Positions 20,805 through 32,222 are shown, counted from the first letter of the stretch. The stretch is 64,000 bases of DNA from Pectobacterium sp. CFBP8739 (GCF_013449375.1 NZ_JACDRR010000020.1:62001-126000), one strand, 5' to 3'. Notes: a model not told the origin generated them from the letters alone. Translations and numbers: made by a program.

Positions 20805-21686
20805 ATGGAACACGCTAAAACCTATCTCTTTGTGCCTGGTAATGCGCCCCACCGCTTTCAACAAGCCGTCTGCTGCGGTGCCGATGCCGTGATATTTGAT
20901 TTAGAAGATGCTGTTCATCCTGATGAAAAAAACCAGGCTAGAGAAAATATTATCCAATGGGATAAAAACGATACTCCCGTCTCTGAAATAAATTGCAAAA
21001 GATATATACGTTTAAACAAATTTGGTTCAGTGGAGTTCAGTGAAGATATCGAGTTTCTGAATAGGCTAAATAATAAAGAAAAATTAAGAAATAACGCCCC
21101 ACCCAAACATAAAACAGCCAAATGGGAAATTGTTTTACCTAAAATAGAATCCGCAGAAATGCTGCATGATGCGCGGGAAATGATAAATCGTAATAGATCG
21201 GAAGCGGTTCATATTATTGCGATAATTGAAACCGCGCAGGGGTTGCATCATGCAGAAGAGATTTGTGCAGCAGGGGTAGAAAGAGTCGCATTTGGCTCAT
21301 TGGATTTCTCACTCGATATTCATTGCGATCAATCCTTGTATGCCTTGCTGTATGCCAGAAGCCGCATTGTATTAGCCTCCAGACTGGCCGACTTGCCACC
21401 ACCGATAGATTGCGTCAATCCTGACTTCACGCATCACGATCGGGTGTTAGCTGACGCATTACATGCACGCTCGCTCGGCTTCTCAGCCAAACTCTGTATT
21501 CATCCCTCGCAGATCGATGCCGTTCAGCAGGCATTCGCTACGGATCGCAGCAAAATAGACTGGGCAAAGCAGGTTCTGAAAGCAGCCGAACACAGCTACG
21601 CTTTCCAGATAAACGGTGAGATGGTGGATTTACCCGTCATTGAGCAGGCCAGACAGCTATTGCGGGCGCAAAATGTAGATGACTAA
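20805..21686 (+). CDS. HpcH/HpaI-CitE family lyase/aldolase of the siderophore locus
   Basis: A 293-residue CitE-like TIM-barrel enzyme: LFVPGNAPHRFQQA at the N-terminus, GADAVIFDLEDAVHPDEK (acyl-CoA/metal site), IIAIIETAQGLHHAEEI, AFGSLDFSLDI and CIHPSQIDAV are all family hallmarks. sbn clusters carry SbnG, an HpcH/HpaI-family enzyme making citrate from oxaloacetate and acetyl-CoA for the siderophore. This protein belongs to the same superfamily but resembles CitE/malyl-CoA lyases, so it may be an SbnG analogue. Preceded by AGAAGGAGAGC. The first half is AT-rich. Reaction is inferred. Confidence 0.72.
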   Translation: MEHAKTYLFVPGNAPHRFQQAVCCGADAVIFDLEDAVHPDEKNQARENIIQWDKNDTPVSEINCKRYIRLNKFGSVEFSEDIEFLNRLNNKEKLRNNAPPKHKTAKWEIVLPKIESAEMLHDAREMINRNRSEAVHIIAIIETAQGLHHAEEICAAGVERVAFGSLDFSLDIHCDQSLYALLYARSRIVLASRLADLPPPIDCVNPDFTHHDRVLADALHARSLGFSAKLCIHPSQIDAVQQAFATDRSKIDWAKQVLKAAEHSYAFQINGEMVDLPVIEQARQLLRAQNVDD

Positions 21687-21769
21687 ACCTCTTGCGCCAA
21701 TAGGACACGAAGGGGGATACGCTCGCCCGGCTTGCTGTGTGCTTCCCCCGCGTGCCGCTGCCGGGCCGC

Positions 21770-22249
21770 TTATGACTGAACGTACTCAATCGAATTAACA
21801 AACCACTCGCGCGGGCCGTCTGGCGTGTTCACGGTGAACTCCTCATCAACCGCTTTTTTCAGCATGGCGCGCGCCATCGGGGAATCGATCGAAATATAGT
21901 CTTTATTGTCGCCGTAGATCTCGTCCGGGCCGACAATCCGAAAACGCTTCACCTCACCTTGTTCATTCTCGATCTCTACCCAGGCGCCAAAGAATACGCT
22001 GCCATCCTGCTGCGGCGAATAATCAACGATTTTCAATTCCGTCAGGCATTTTCTGAGGTAGCGCACACGCCTGTCGATCTGGCGCAATAAACGCTTGTTA
22101 TAGGTGTAATCCGCATTTTCTGAACGATCCCCCAGGCTCGCAGCCCAGGAGACAATTTTCGTAATTTCCGGGCGCTTTACATTCCAGAGATGGTCATGCT
22201 CTGCCCGCAGTTTGTCATACCCCTCGCGGGTAATCAGATTGGTTTTCAA
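21770..22249 (-). CDS. greB: Transcript cleavage factor GreB (TTG start)
   Basis: A 159-residue GreB: N-terminal coiled coil with the basic patch and acidic tip (LGDRSENADYTYNKRLLRQIDRRVRYL) and a C-terminal FKBP-like domain (YSPQQDGSVFFGAWVEIE ... DYISIDSPMARAML). It rescues backtracked RNA polymerase by stimulating cleavage of the nascent RNA. The family N-terminus MKTxLxTREGY aligns with a reading that begins at TTG (22247-22249); no ATG or GTG is available in frame before the upstream stop. The TTG overlaps the hipA stop as TTGA, so translation is probably coupled. Orientation relative to ompR is reversed from E. coli. Confidence 0.9.
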   Translation of the reverse strand: MKTNLITREGYDKLRAEHDHLWNVKRPEITKIVSWAASLGDRSENADYTYNKRLLRQIDRRVRYLRKCLTELKIVDYSPQQDGSVFFGAWVEIENEQGEVKRFRIVGPDEIYGDNKDYISIDSPMARAMLKKAVDEEFTVNTPDGPREWFVNSIEYVQS

Positions 22250-23544
22250 GTCATTAACCCCGTTAGGCTCTTAGTGCGTAAGCTGTCCGGCGTACCTTCA
22301 AAAATAAAAGGGTTGAAAAACATCCGGCCCCAAAACAGCTTACGATCCACTTCGCTCAATGCGACTTCATCGCAGATGCTTTCCCAGCATACACGCACCG
22401 TTTCTATCTGATGCATGATGATCTCAATAGCTTCAGCTTCGCTCAGCAGAAATTTAGGTGCAGCCGCCAGACAGACAGCGAAATTGCTCATCCTGTTTTC
22501 ACCCGTGATCAACATTGCCTGCGTCGCCTCATTGCCCGCCCGATTCTGCGGGCAAATATCATAGGCTGGAGTCAGCTTTAGTGTTCGGCCATCCCAGAAT
22601 GCCGCGTGGTTTCGGGCATGATCGTCGGTGTTTCCGCAGATGATGTTGAAGACCAGACGGCCAAACAGCTCACGCAGCGTCGCTTTCGGTTCGTCGAAAC
22701 GTTGCCGGATGATGTCCGAGAATTCTTCGTAGCTCGCATATCTCGCCATCATTTCATCAAGGCCGAAAAGCGTCAGTGCAGAGACCATTAGCCTGCGTTT
22801 CCAGCCACCTTCTGTTTTCATACGGTCAAAACGTTCTATCAGAATAACGTCCTTCCCCGCCGTCTGGCGAAAGTGCACCGGAGCCACATTTAAACCAATA
22901 CTCGCAGCCAGCCGCATAGCAATGTATTCAGCTTTAACGACGTTATAGGTATCCGTCGAGGACGAAAATTTTGCGATGAACTTATGGTTCTCATCTTCGA
23001 TCATCGCTTTCGGCCGAGCCCCCCCCAACGAACTCCCATGGAAAAGTGCTTGATCAAGCTCAGGCGTCAACAAGACACCGTTTTCCACCATAGTGGCCGC
23101 AATCATCAACTCTTCAAGAGAAGCATTTTGAGCTGAACGTGGGACATACTCTGTCGGCGACGCCTGAAAATCGAGCCCGCCAATTCTGTTTGAACCGGAC
23201 TCAAGCAAATATGTCAATTCATCCAGCGTACTGCTATCTGCTCCCCTGCCTCTGACACCCATAAGTCGATTAAGGATGACCCTGCGTCCCCATGCGTCAG
23301 GCGCGGCATCGCGTAATGCACTCGCCTGCCATAGGCCCGCCGCTGGCGGTATAGCACCACGCATTAACGGCAGTTCAGGTTCATAGATAGGGATCGCGTC
23401 TTTTCGCTCCAAATAGTTACGACCATAATTGAAAATGAGTCGGTCGCCGTCCCGGCTCAATAAACCGGCCACAACAGGCTTCGTCGCATCAGGCAACCAG
23501 ATCCATACATAGGCTTTGTCGACAGCGTTATCAGAAGTCATCAT
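22246..23544 (-). CDS. HipA-like serine/threonine kinase toxin
   Basis: A 432-residue HipA-fold kinase. Visible motifs: GSSLGGARPKAMIED (glycine-rich ATP loop, about 170-184), IERFDR, catalytic loop NTDDHARNHAAFW and metal-binding PAYDICP. HipA-type kinases phosphorylate translation components (GltX in the E. coli case) and are neutralised by a partner HTH protein. The start (MMTSDN) overlaps the hipB-like 3' end by 14 bp, the usual antitoxin-first arrangement. The stop overlaps the greB start. All kinase motifs look intact. The exact target is unknown. Confidence 0.85.
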   Translation of the reverse strand: MMTSDNAVDKAYVWIWLPDATKPVVAGLLSRDGDRLIFNYGRNYLERKDAIPIYEPELPLMRGAIPPAAGLWQASALRDAAPDAWGRRVILNRLMGVRGRGADSSTLDELTYLLESGSNRIGGLDFQASPTEYVPRSAQNASLEELMIAATMVENGVLLTPELDQALFHGSSLGGARPKAMIEDENHKFIAKFSSSTDTYNVVKAEYIAMRLAASIGLNVAPVHFRQTAGKDVILIERFDRMKTEGGWKRRLMVSALTLFGLDEMMARYASYEEFSDIIRQRFDEPKATLRELFGRLVFNIICGNTDDHARNHAAFWDGRTLKLTPAYDICPQNRAGNEATQAMLITGENRMSNFAVCLAAAPKFLLSEAEAIEIIMHQIETVRVCWESICDEVALSEVDRKLFWGRMFFNPFIFEGTPDSLRTKSLTGLMT

Positions 23545-23869
23545 TCACGACCTTTTTAGAATGATGTACAGCGCGCGGCAGAAGAGAAAGTGTTTTCTCC
23601 GTGTTGGCAATATGAAGTGCCATTGCGGATTGGTCTGCGGTAAAAAGAGGGACACCAACAAGGGTAGCCAGCTCAAAAACCGCGCCAATTGAACATCCCA
23701 TATCTCCTTCCTCTGCGCGATAGACTAAGCCCCGTGATACACCTGCCCGTTCAGCTAATTCTTCCACTGTCATATTACGTTCGATCCTCGCGCTGCGAAG
23801 CATCAACCCGAGTAAACGAGCTGCGTCACGGCTGTAGCGAGAATATGTTCGAGCAGAAGGTTTCGCCAT
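23531..23869 (-). CDS. HipB-like XRE-family antitoxin/repressor
   Basis: A 112-residue protein with a helix-turn-helix of the XRE type: LRSARIERNMTVEELAERAG, then VSRGLVYRAEEGD (about 26-60). Its place upstream of and overlapping the HipA-like kinase gene marks it as the cognate antitoxin and autorepressor. The C-terminal about 25 residues extend past the HTH and could contact the kinase. Four matching palindromic sites upstream are its likely operators. Confidence 0.82.
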   Translation of the reverse strand: MAKPSARTYSRYSRDAARLLGLMLRSARIERNMTVEELAERAGVSRGLVYRAEEGDMGCSIGAVFELATLVGVPLFTADQSAMALHIANTEKTLSLLPRAVHHSKKVVNDDF

Positions 23870-23881
23870 CGCTATATTCCT

Positions 23882-23928
23882 GTTCCATTAATGGGGCATA
23901 CCCCATACTTAACACCTATTTATAGAAC
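23882..23928. promoter_or_regulatory. HipB-like operator pair 1
   Basis: GTTCCATTAATGGGGCATA (23882-23900, plus strand) faces GTTCTATAAATAGGTGTTA (23910-23928, minus strand) with a 9-bp spacer. Each site has a near-palindromic core of the form CYATTAATRG. The pair begins 13 bp upstream of the hipB-like start codon. Confidence 0.7.
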
Positions 23929-23964
23929 ATGATGCGTCTGCAATGAAGGAAATACAAGATTTTC

Positions 23965-24011
23965 GTTCTATTAATAGGTCATATTGGCAAGCTATGCCTC
24001 ATTAATGAAAC
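23965..24011. promoter_or_regulatory. HipB-like operator pair 2
   Basis: GTTCTATTAATAGGTCATA (23965-23983, plus) faces GTTTCATTAATGAGGCATA (23993-24011, minus), again with a 9-bp spacer and the same geometry as pair 1. The two pairs are 83 bp apart, close to eight helical turns. Confidence 0.7.
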
Positions 24012-24224
24012 ACGGAAAACAACTCTGCATTGAATAACAGCGGCAACAGATCTGTCCTAGCGAGCTTTTTCCACAGCTAATCAGCATGCTGGGTTGGTAA
24101 TAGCCCGAAAAAATCACACGTTCATTACCCCGATTTACAATTTTGGCTAAAAATCTGTCAACAGACATAAATATGTCATTTCTATCCCGTACTTTTAGCC
24201 ACGGAGAGCTACGGAGAACGATTT

Positions 24225-26045
<1,821 letters not shown>

Positions 26046-26191
26046 TCAGCGACAGCGCTTCTTGATTGACCAGTGCGTTAGCCTCTAAAGGGGCTCTCGC
26101 ACCACCCGCATTACCCCACGCCATAAACCTCGTATTTTGTCTCTCAGATCACACATTTCATATGAAATCCCGCTTACCGTAATTTACGTGA

Positions 26192-26218
26192 TCAACAGAA
26201 CGCTTTTCTTGCCGATAT
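26192..26218 (+). promoter_or_regulatory. Candidate sigma-28 (FliA) promoter for the chemoreceptor gene
   Basis: TCAACAGA, 11 bp, GCCGATAT. The -10 agrees at 7 of 8 positions with GCCGATAA and the spacer is exactly the expected 11 bp; the -35 (consensus TAAAGTTT) is weak. The leader to the ATG would be about 150 nt. The remainder of 26046-26377 shows nothing else I can name. Confidence 0.4.
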
Positions 26219-26377
26219 TAAAGATATTCTTATCGATATGTTTTTAAGCGCGGGAGTTACCGATGTATCCCGAAAATGCAAAAAATAGCTATAATGCCTT
26301 GTCATTACTTGCATCGATTACGATAGCAAGCCCCCTCCGTTATGCCTTCATAGCATGTCAAAAAATTAAGGATGTTT

Positions 26378-28045
26378 ATGAATATGCTGAACAGAATCAA
26401 ACTCAGCAAGATGCTGGGTATGGGATTTTCTCTGGTTATCATCATCAGCCTGATGGTGGCATTCTTCGGACGACTCCAACTGGTTGGGCTGGGTAACGAT
26501 ATCAACCGACTTTCCGGCACTACGCTAGCGAATATGCTATTGATTCAGGAAGTGAAAGCCGGTTTTGACGCCAATGCTCGCCTGATCCGCAACATTGCAA
26601 TCAGCACCGACCCTGAGCAAATCAGGCAGGAAAAACAGTTCGTTGATGAGCAAATCGCCCGCAACACCGCCAATCTGAAAAAGCTGGGGCAACAGCTGGA
26701 TACCGAAGGCACCAGCGCGCTGCTGAAACAGTTTCAGGATACCCGTCCGCCGTACCTCGCGGCTTTTTTGAAAGCGATGGATCTGGTGCAGTCGACTGAT
26801 CCACAGAAGCGCCAACAGGGCAACGAGATTATCCTCACGGAGATGCAGACGGCACAAAACGCGCTGTTCAAAGTGCTGGACGCGATGATGGCCTCACAGC
26901 AGCAGGATACTAACGAGATCGTCAGCGGGGCACAGCAGGATGCACAGTCCGGCAGCGTGATTATGCTGATTCTCGCCCTTGCCGCCGCCGCGATGGCCGC
27001 GGTCGTGGCTTGGCTGATTACCCGCACGTTGAAAAACCAGTTGGGTGGTGAACCGCTCTATGCCACCCACGTTGCCCGTCAGGTGGCCGATGGCGATCTG
27101 GCCGTTGATATCCACATCAATCCGGACGACCACAGCAGCCTGTTAGCCACCATGCGTCATATGAGCAATAACTTGGGTGACATCGTCGAACAGGTACGGG
27201 AGAGCAGTGAAGCTATTGCGTCTGGCTCCAGCCAAATCGCCGCCGGCAGTGAAAACCTGAGCCAGCGTACAGAAGAACAGGCAGCCAGCCTACAGCAGAC
27301 CGCAGCGTCGATGGAACAGATGAGTCAGGCGATTCGTCAGAATGCGCATACCGTGCGTAGTGTCACTCAGCTTGCCAGCCAGGCCAGCGAAACGGCGACC
27401 AAGGGCGGCGAGGCCATCGGCGACATGGTGACGACCATGAAAGAGATCTCCGACAGCTCACATAAAATCCGCGATATCATCAGCGTCATTGATGGCATTG
27501 CCTTCCAGACCAACATTCTGGCGCTGAATGCGGCGGTCGAAGCCGCACGCGCGGGTGAACAAGGTCGCGGCTTCGCCGTGGTAGCGGGAGAGGTGCGTTC
27601 ACTGGCTCAGCGTTCCGCCTCCGCCGCTAAAGAGATCGCGGCGCTGATTAACACTAGCGTCGAAAAAGTCGAAGCGGGGAACCGTCTGGTCGAAGACACC
27701 GGCAGCACCATTGATGAACTGGTGCGTCAGGCACGCAGCGTGGCAGAGTTAATCAGCGAGATCGGGACAACCACGCAGGAACAGGAATCCGGTATTTCGC
27801 AAATTCATGACGCGGTGAACCAGCTCGATCAGGTTACCCAGCAGAACGCGACGCTGGTGGAAGAGTCCGCCAATGCGGCAACCAGCCTGCGCGAGCAATC
27901 ATCCCACTTGGTTACGCTCATGAACCATTTCCACCTGCGCGGCACGCCGGCAGTCCGTCCGGCACCGATAGAGAAGAAAGCGCAACCGACTCGTTTAGCC
28001 CTCGCGCCAGTCGGCAACACACAGGATAACTGGGAAAAATTCTAG
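26378..28045 (+). CDS. Methyl-accepting chemotaxis protein
   Basis: A 555-residue chemoreceptor. TM1 at about 10-32, periplasmic four-helix-bundle-like ligand domain (about 33-190), TM2 at about 192-213, HAMP, then a long signalling domain with the hairpin tip [33 protein letters not shown]. It ends in NWEKF, the pentapeptide that docks CheR/CheB, as in Tsr and Tar, so it is a high-abundance-type receptor. The ligand cannot be read from the sequence. The ATG at 26378 is preferred because AAGGA lies 5 bp upstream; the ATG two codons earlier overlaps that site. Confidence 0.92.
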   Translation: MNMLNRIKLSKMLGMGFSLVIIISLMVAFFGRLQLVGLGNDINRLSGTTLANMLLIQEVKAGFDANARLIRNIAISTDPEQIRQEKQFVDEQIARNTANLKKLGQQLDTEGTSALLKQFQDTRPPYLAAFLKAMDLVQSTDPQKRQQGNEIILTEMQTAQNALFKVLDAMMASQQQDTNEIVSGAQQDAQSGSVIMLILALAAAAMAAVVAWLITRTLKNQLGGEPLYATHVARQVADGDLAVDIHINPDDHSSLLATMRHMSNNLGDIVEQVRESSEAIASGSSQIAAGSENLSQRTEEQAASLQQTAASMEQMSQAIRQNAHTVRSVTQLASQASETATKGGEAIGDMVTTMKEISDSSHKIRDIISVIDGIAFQTNILALNAAVEAARAGEQGRGFAVVAGEVRSLAQRSASAAKEIAALINTSVEKVEAGNRLVEDTGSTIDELVRQARSVAELISEIGTTTQEQESGISQIHDAVNQLDQVTQQNATLVEESANAATSLREQSSHLVTLMNHFHLRGTPAVRPAPIEKKAQPTRLALAPVGNTQDNWEKF

Positions 28046-28062
28046 GCTTATCCCTGTCAGCT

Positions 28063-28098
28063 ATCACCATGATGCCACAACGTAGGCATCATGGTGAT
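28063..28098. terminator. Strong hairpin between the chemoreceptor and citrate synthase genes
   Basis: Perfect 14-bp stem ATCACCATGATGCC / GGCATCATGGTGAT with an 8-nt loop, between convergent genes. No clear T-run follows, so its terminator role is probable only. Confidence 0.6.
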
Positions 28099-28156
28099 CG
28101 TCACATCATTGCTCTAATTGGAAGATTTTTGGCAATATTAGTCTTTTTTGGAGACA

Positions 28157-29440
28157 TTAGTCTTTTTTAGAAACATAGTCACGGCGCGGCTGCCCAGTAT
28201 AAATTTGGCGCGGACGGTAGATGCTGATTTCATCCTGCTTGTGCATCTCATCCCAATGTGCAATCCAGCCGATCGTTCTGCCGACGGTGGAAATCACCGT
28301 AAACATGGACGGCGGTAGCCCCATCGCTTTTAGAATGACCGACGTATAGAAATCGACACTCGGATAAAGCCTATTCTCCAGAAAATACGCATCGGTCATG
28401 GCGATATGCTCCAGCTCCATCGCCACCTGCAACAGACTGTCTTCCGTACCCAGTTCATTGAGCACTTCGTAACAGGTTTTACGCAGAATCGCCGCGCGGG
28501 GATCAAAATGCTGGTAGATCGAGTTACCGAATCCCATCAGGCGGAATGAATCGCAGCGGTCTTTCGCACGTCGTACAAATTCAGGGACGCGATCGACCGT
28601 TTTGATCTCTTCCAGCATGCGCATACAGGCTTCGTTCGCCCCACCGTGCAACGGCCCCCACATCGATGCCAGCCCAGCAGCAATGCAGGCAAACGGGTTC
28701 GCGCCGGAAGACCCCGACGCTCTGACCGCCATCGTAGACGGGCACTGACCATGATCGGCATGCAGAATCAGGATGCGGTTCATCGCCCGTTCCAGCACCG
28801 GATTGACTTCATATTTTTCCGCCGGAATTGAAAACAGCATGTGCAGGAAGTTGCCGGTATAGGAGAGTGAATTGCGGGGATACACGGACGGCTGTTCGAT
28901 GGAATACTTGTAGCACATCGCCGCCAGCGTCGGCATTTTCGACAGTAGCCGCACGGCCGCCAGCTCGCGATGCTCCGCATTATGGATATCCAATACATCG
29001 TGATAGAACGCAGCCAGCGCACCCACCACCGCGCACATCAGCGCCATCGGGTGGGAATCGCGACGAAAGCCGCTGAACATCCGGGTAATTTGCTCATGAA
29101 CCAGCGTATGGCGGGTAATGTTGTCGGCAAATTTCGCATACGCCTCTGCCGAAGGCGCTTCGCCATGCAGCAGGATGTAACAGACTTCGGTAAAGTCGCA
29201 CTGCTCAGCAAGCTGTTCGACAGGGAAGCCCCGATGCAGCAGCACGCTATTCACCGCATCAATATAGGTAATCGCCGACTCACATCCTGCCGTATTGGCA
29301 AAACCGGGATCATAGCTACACAGCCCATTTTCACCAAGCGGGCGAATATCCACCGCCGCTTTCCCCAGTACGCCGGAACGCATGTCCAGCGTGATACTCT
29401 CCTGCCCTTCTGTCGTCAACGTGGACGTTCTGACTGTCAT
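28157..29440 (-). CDS. Citrate synthase paralogue with catalytic His replaced by Asn
   Basis: A 427-residue type II (hexameric) citrate synthase, collinear without gaps with remembered E. coli GltA. HADH (227-230), His265 (GPLHGG) and Asp363 (YPSVDFYTS) are kept. The residue equal to E. coli His305, which polarises the oxaloacetate carbonyl, is Asn306 here ([14 protein letters not shown]; codon AAC confirmed in the DNA). It stands alone, far from an sdh/suc locus, so it is probably a second copy besides a housekeeping gltA. Start at 29440 has AGGAG upstream. It may be slow, act on another 2-oxo acid, or be regulatory. Confidence 0.85.
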   Translation of the reverse strand: MTVRTSTLTTEGQESITLDMRSGVLGKAAVDIRPLGENGLCSYDPGFANTAGCESAITYIDAVNSVLLHRGFPVEQLAEQCDFTEVCYILLHGEAPSAEAYAKFADNITRHTLVHEQITRMFSGFRRDSHPMALMCAVVGALAAFYHDVLDIHNAEHRELAAVRLLSKMPTLAAMCYKYSIEQPSVYPRNSLSYTGNFLHMLFSIPAEKYEVNPVLERAMNRILILHADHGQCPSTMAVRASGSSGANPFACIAAGLASMWGPLHGGANEACMRMLEEIKTVDRVPEFVRRAKDRCDSFRLMGFGNSIYQHFDPRAAILRKTCYEVLNELGTEDSLLQVAMELEHIAMTDAYFLENRLYPSVDFYTSVILKAMGLPPSMFTVISTVGRTIGWIAHWDEMHKQDEISIYRPRQIYTGQPRRDYVSKKD

Positions 29441-29772
29441 GAACTTTTCTCCTGCCCGAATAATGATGTTGTTCTCGTTCGCTCTCACGGGCTTCTGGAT
29501 AGGTCATTCCGTGCTACACACCCTGATTAACGCGACGTTCAATACAAAACGGCATTCAATTCACCGTGAAACAAGCCAACGTATGTCATACGCTAAAATT
29601 GTGCATGGGTTGCAAGAATCTGACGGAATATTGATTTAGGTAAATTTTGTTGTACTGAACAACGCGAGATCATCCGCGTTTTCCAGACGGCAGCGGCTGG
29701 CATTTTGCACGCTCAATCCGTATAACTGTCCTCACTTATTTAATTCACTTGATGACGACTGATATCAGACCC
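29441..29772. other. Divergent intergenic region, citrate synthase paralogue / tex
   Basis: 332 bp containing the start regions of both genes. No convincing promoter, operator or hairpin was recognised. Confidence 0.5.
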
Positions 29773-32106
29773 ATGAATGATTCATTAAGCCACATCATCG
29801 CCAGCGAATTGCAGGCGCGTACGGAGCAGGTGGACGCGGCAGTCCGCCTGCTGGACGAAGGAAATACCGTCCCTTTTATCGCCCGTTACCGCAAAGAAGT
29901 GACTGGCGGGCTGGATGACACCCAACTGCGCCAGCTCGAAACGCGCCTCAGCTACCTGCGAGAACTGGAAGATCGGCGCCAGACTATTCTGAAATCCATC
30001 GATGAGCAGGGGAAGTTAACGCCACAGCTCGCCAGCGCCATTAACGGCACGCTGAGCAAAACCGAGCTGGAAGATCTCTACCTGCCGTATAAACCGAAGC
30101 GCCGCACGCGCGGCCAAATCGCGATTGAAGCCGGTCTGGAACCGTTGGCCGACGGCCTGTGGCAAGACCCAAGCCAGGATCCGGAGCTGACGGCACAGGC
30201 TTATGTCGATGCCGAGAAAGGCGTAGCGGATGTGAAAGCCGCGCTGGACGGCGCACGTTACATCCTGATGGAACGCTTTGCCGAAGACGCCACCCTGCTG
30301 GCAAAAGTGCGTAACTACCTGTGGAAAAACGCGCATCTGGTTTCCCGTGTCGTGGAAGGGAAAGAAGAAGAAGGCGCGAAGTTCCGCGACTATTTCGATC
30401 ATCACGAACCGATTGCTCAGGTGCCTTCACACCGCGCACTGGCGATGTTCCGTGGTCGTAACGAAGGTGTACTGCAACTGGCGCTGAACGCCGACCCGCA
30501 GCATGAAGAAGCGCCGCGTGAGAGCTACTGCGAACAGATTATTATCGACCACCTGAACCTGCGTTTGGGGAATGCGGCAGCGGACAGTTGGCGACGTGCC
30601 GTGATTAGCTGGACGTGGCGTATTAAAGTGCTGCTGCACCTTGAAACCGAACTGATGGGCAGCGTGCGTGAAAAAGCCGAAGATGAAGCGATTAACGTCT
30701 TCGCCCGCAACATGCACGACCTGCTGATGGCCGCTCCGGCGGGCATGCGTGCCACGATGGGTCTCGATCCCGGCCTGCGTACTGGCGTAAAAGTCGCGGT
30801 GGTGGATGCCACCGGCAAGCTGGTCGCGACCGACACCATTTATCCGCACACGGGTCAGGCAGCTAAAGCGGCTACGGCTGTGGCCGCGCTATGCCTCAAA
30901 CATCAGGTTGAGCTGGTGGCGATTGGCAACGGCACCGCCTCACGTGAAACCGAGCGTTTCTTCCTCGACACACAGAAGCAATTCCCGGATATCAAGGCGC
31001 AGAAAGTGATCGTCAGCGAAGCAGGCGCGTCGGTGTATTCCGCGTCCGAACTGGCCGCACAAGAATTCCCCGATTTGGATGTGTCGCTGCGCGGTGCGGT
31101 ATCCATCGCCCGTCGTTTGCAGGATCCGCTGGCAGAGCTGGTGAAGATCGACCCGAAATCCATCGGCGTTGGCCAGTATCAGCATGATGTAAGCCAGAGC
31201 CTGCTGGCGAAGAAACTGGATGCAGTGGTCGAAGACTGCGTAAACGCCGTCGGCGTTGACCTGAACACCGCGTCCGTGGCGCTGCTGACGCGGGTTGCAG
31301 GGCTGACACGCATGATGGCGCAAAATATTGTGACCTGGCGTGATGAAAATGGCCGCTTCCATAATCGCGAGCAATTGCTGAAAGTCAGCCGTCTGGGGCC
31401 AAAAGCCTTTGAACAGTGTGCAGGTTTCCTGCGCATCAACCACGGCGATAACCCGCTGGATGCCTCTACCGTTCACCCAGAAGCGTATCCGGTCGTAGAA
31501 CGCATTCTGGCCGCGACGGAACAGGCGTTGCAGGCGCTGATGGGGAACCCAAACGCACTGCGTAATCTGAAACCGTCGGACTTCACCGATGCGCGTTTCG
31601 GTGTACCGACAGTGACCGACATCATCAAAGAGCTGGAGAAACCGGGTCGCGATCCGCGCCCTGAGTTCAAAACCGCCAGCTTCGCCGACGGCGTAGAAAC
31701 CTTAAACGATCTGCTGCCGGGCATGATTCTGGAAGGCTCAGTCACCAACGTCACCAACTTTGGCGCGTTTGTGGATATCGGCGTCCATCAGGACGGTTTG
31801 GTCCACATTTCATCATTGGCCGATCATTTCGTCGACGATCCGCATAAGGTCGTAAAAGCGGGCGATATCGTGAAAGTGAAAGTGATGGAAGTGGATCTGC
31901 AACGTAAGCGCATCGCGCTAACCATGCGTCTGGACGAGCAGCCGGGTGAGACGGCATCACGCCGTGGCGGCGGCAATGCACGTGGCGATAGCAATACTTC
32001 ATCGCGTCAGCCAGCCGGTAAATCACGTCCTCGCCCCGCTAACGCTCCTGTCACTGGCAACAGCGCGATGGGTGATGCGCTGGCTGCCGCCTTTAAAAAG
32101 CGCTAA
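29773..32106 (+). CDS. tex: Tex family RNA-binding protein (YhgF)
   Basis: A 777-residue Tex protein. N-terminal helical domain, YqgF-like RNase H-fold domain ([20 protein letters not shown], about 328-347), helix-hairpin-helix repeats ([20 protein letters not shown]), and a C-terminal S1 domain ([26 protein letters not shown]) with a Gly/Arg-rich tail. Associated with transcription and nucleic-acid quality control. The ATG at 29773 (MNDSLSH) matches E. coli YhgF; an in-frame ATG at 29752 would add seven residues. feoABC, which follows in E. coli, is absent here. Confidence 0.94.
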   Translation: MNDSLSHIIASELQARTEQVDAAVRLLDEGNTVPFIARYRKEVTGGLDDTQLRQLETRLSYLRELEDRRQTILKSIDEQGKLTPQLASAINGTLSKTELEDLYLPYKPKRRTRGQIAIEAGLEPLADGLWQDPSQDPELTAQAYVDAEKGVADVKAALDGARYILMERFAEDATLLAKVRNYLWKNAHLVSRVVEGKEEEGAKFRDYFDHHEPIAQVPSHRALAMFRGRNEGVLQLALNADPQHEEAPRESYCEQIIIDHLNLRLGNAAADSWRRAVISWTWRIKVLLHLETELMGSVREKAEDEAINVFARNMHDLLMAAPAGMRATMGLDPGLRTGVKVAVVDATGKLVATDTIYPHTGQAAKAATAVAALCLKHQVELVAIGNGTASRETERFFLDTQKQFPDIKAQKVIVSEAGASVYSASELAAQEFPDLDVSLRGAVSIARRLQDPLAELVKIDPKSIGVGQYQHDVSQSLLAKKLDAVVEDCVNAVGVDLNTASVALLTRVAGLTRMMAQNIVTWRDENGRFHNREQLLKVSRLGPKAFEQCAGFLRINHGDNPLDASTVHPEAYPVVERILAATEQALQALMGNPNALRNLKPSDFTDARFGVPTVTDIIKELEKPGRDPRPEFKTASFADGVETLNDLLPGMILEGSVTNVTNFGAFVDIGVHQDGLVHISSLADHFVDDPHKVVKAGDIVKVKVMEVDLQRKRIALTMRLDEQPGETASRRGGGNARGDSNTSSRQPAGKSRPRPANAPVTGNSAMGDALAAAFKKR

Positions 32107-32109
32107 TCA

Positions 32110-32222
32110 CCTCATGCCGATCGTTTAAGCATCGAGATACACGGGGTGACCACAGGGGTGAGGTCTCCTGCGGGAACCTCCCCTGTGTTTCCCCTAATAA
32201 CGGGCTTAAGTGACCAATATTC
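32110..32222 (+). repeat. Dispersed hairpin repeat, copy B
   Basis: Begins TGCCGATCGTTTAAGCATCG and ends CGGGCTTAAGTGACCAATAT. Its core folds as CACAGGGG / CCCCTGTG around TCCTGCGGGA. Nearly identical to 52648-52771 and related to the inverted copy at 3754-3843. The hairpin just downstream of tex may also end tex transcription. Confidence 0.85.

Noticed and set aside
21706-21754. Terminator between the CitE-like gene and greB
   Set aside because: AAGGGGGA and TTCCCCC can pair across a long loop with CACG/CGTG outside, but the loop is long and no T-run follows, so it was not listed as a feature.
26263-26496. 77-codon open frame overlapping the chemoreceptor start
   Set aside because: Out of frame with the well supported chemoreceptor and without a Shine-Dalgarno.
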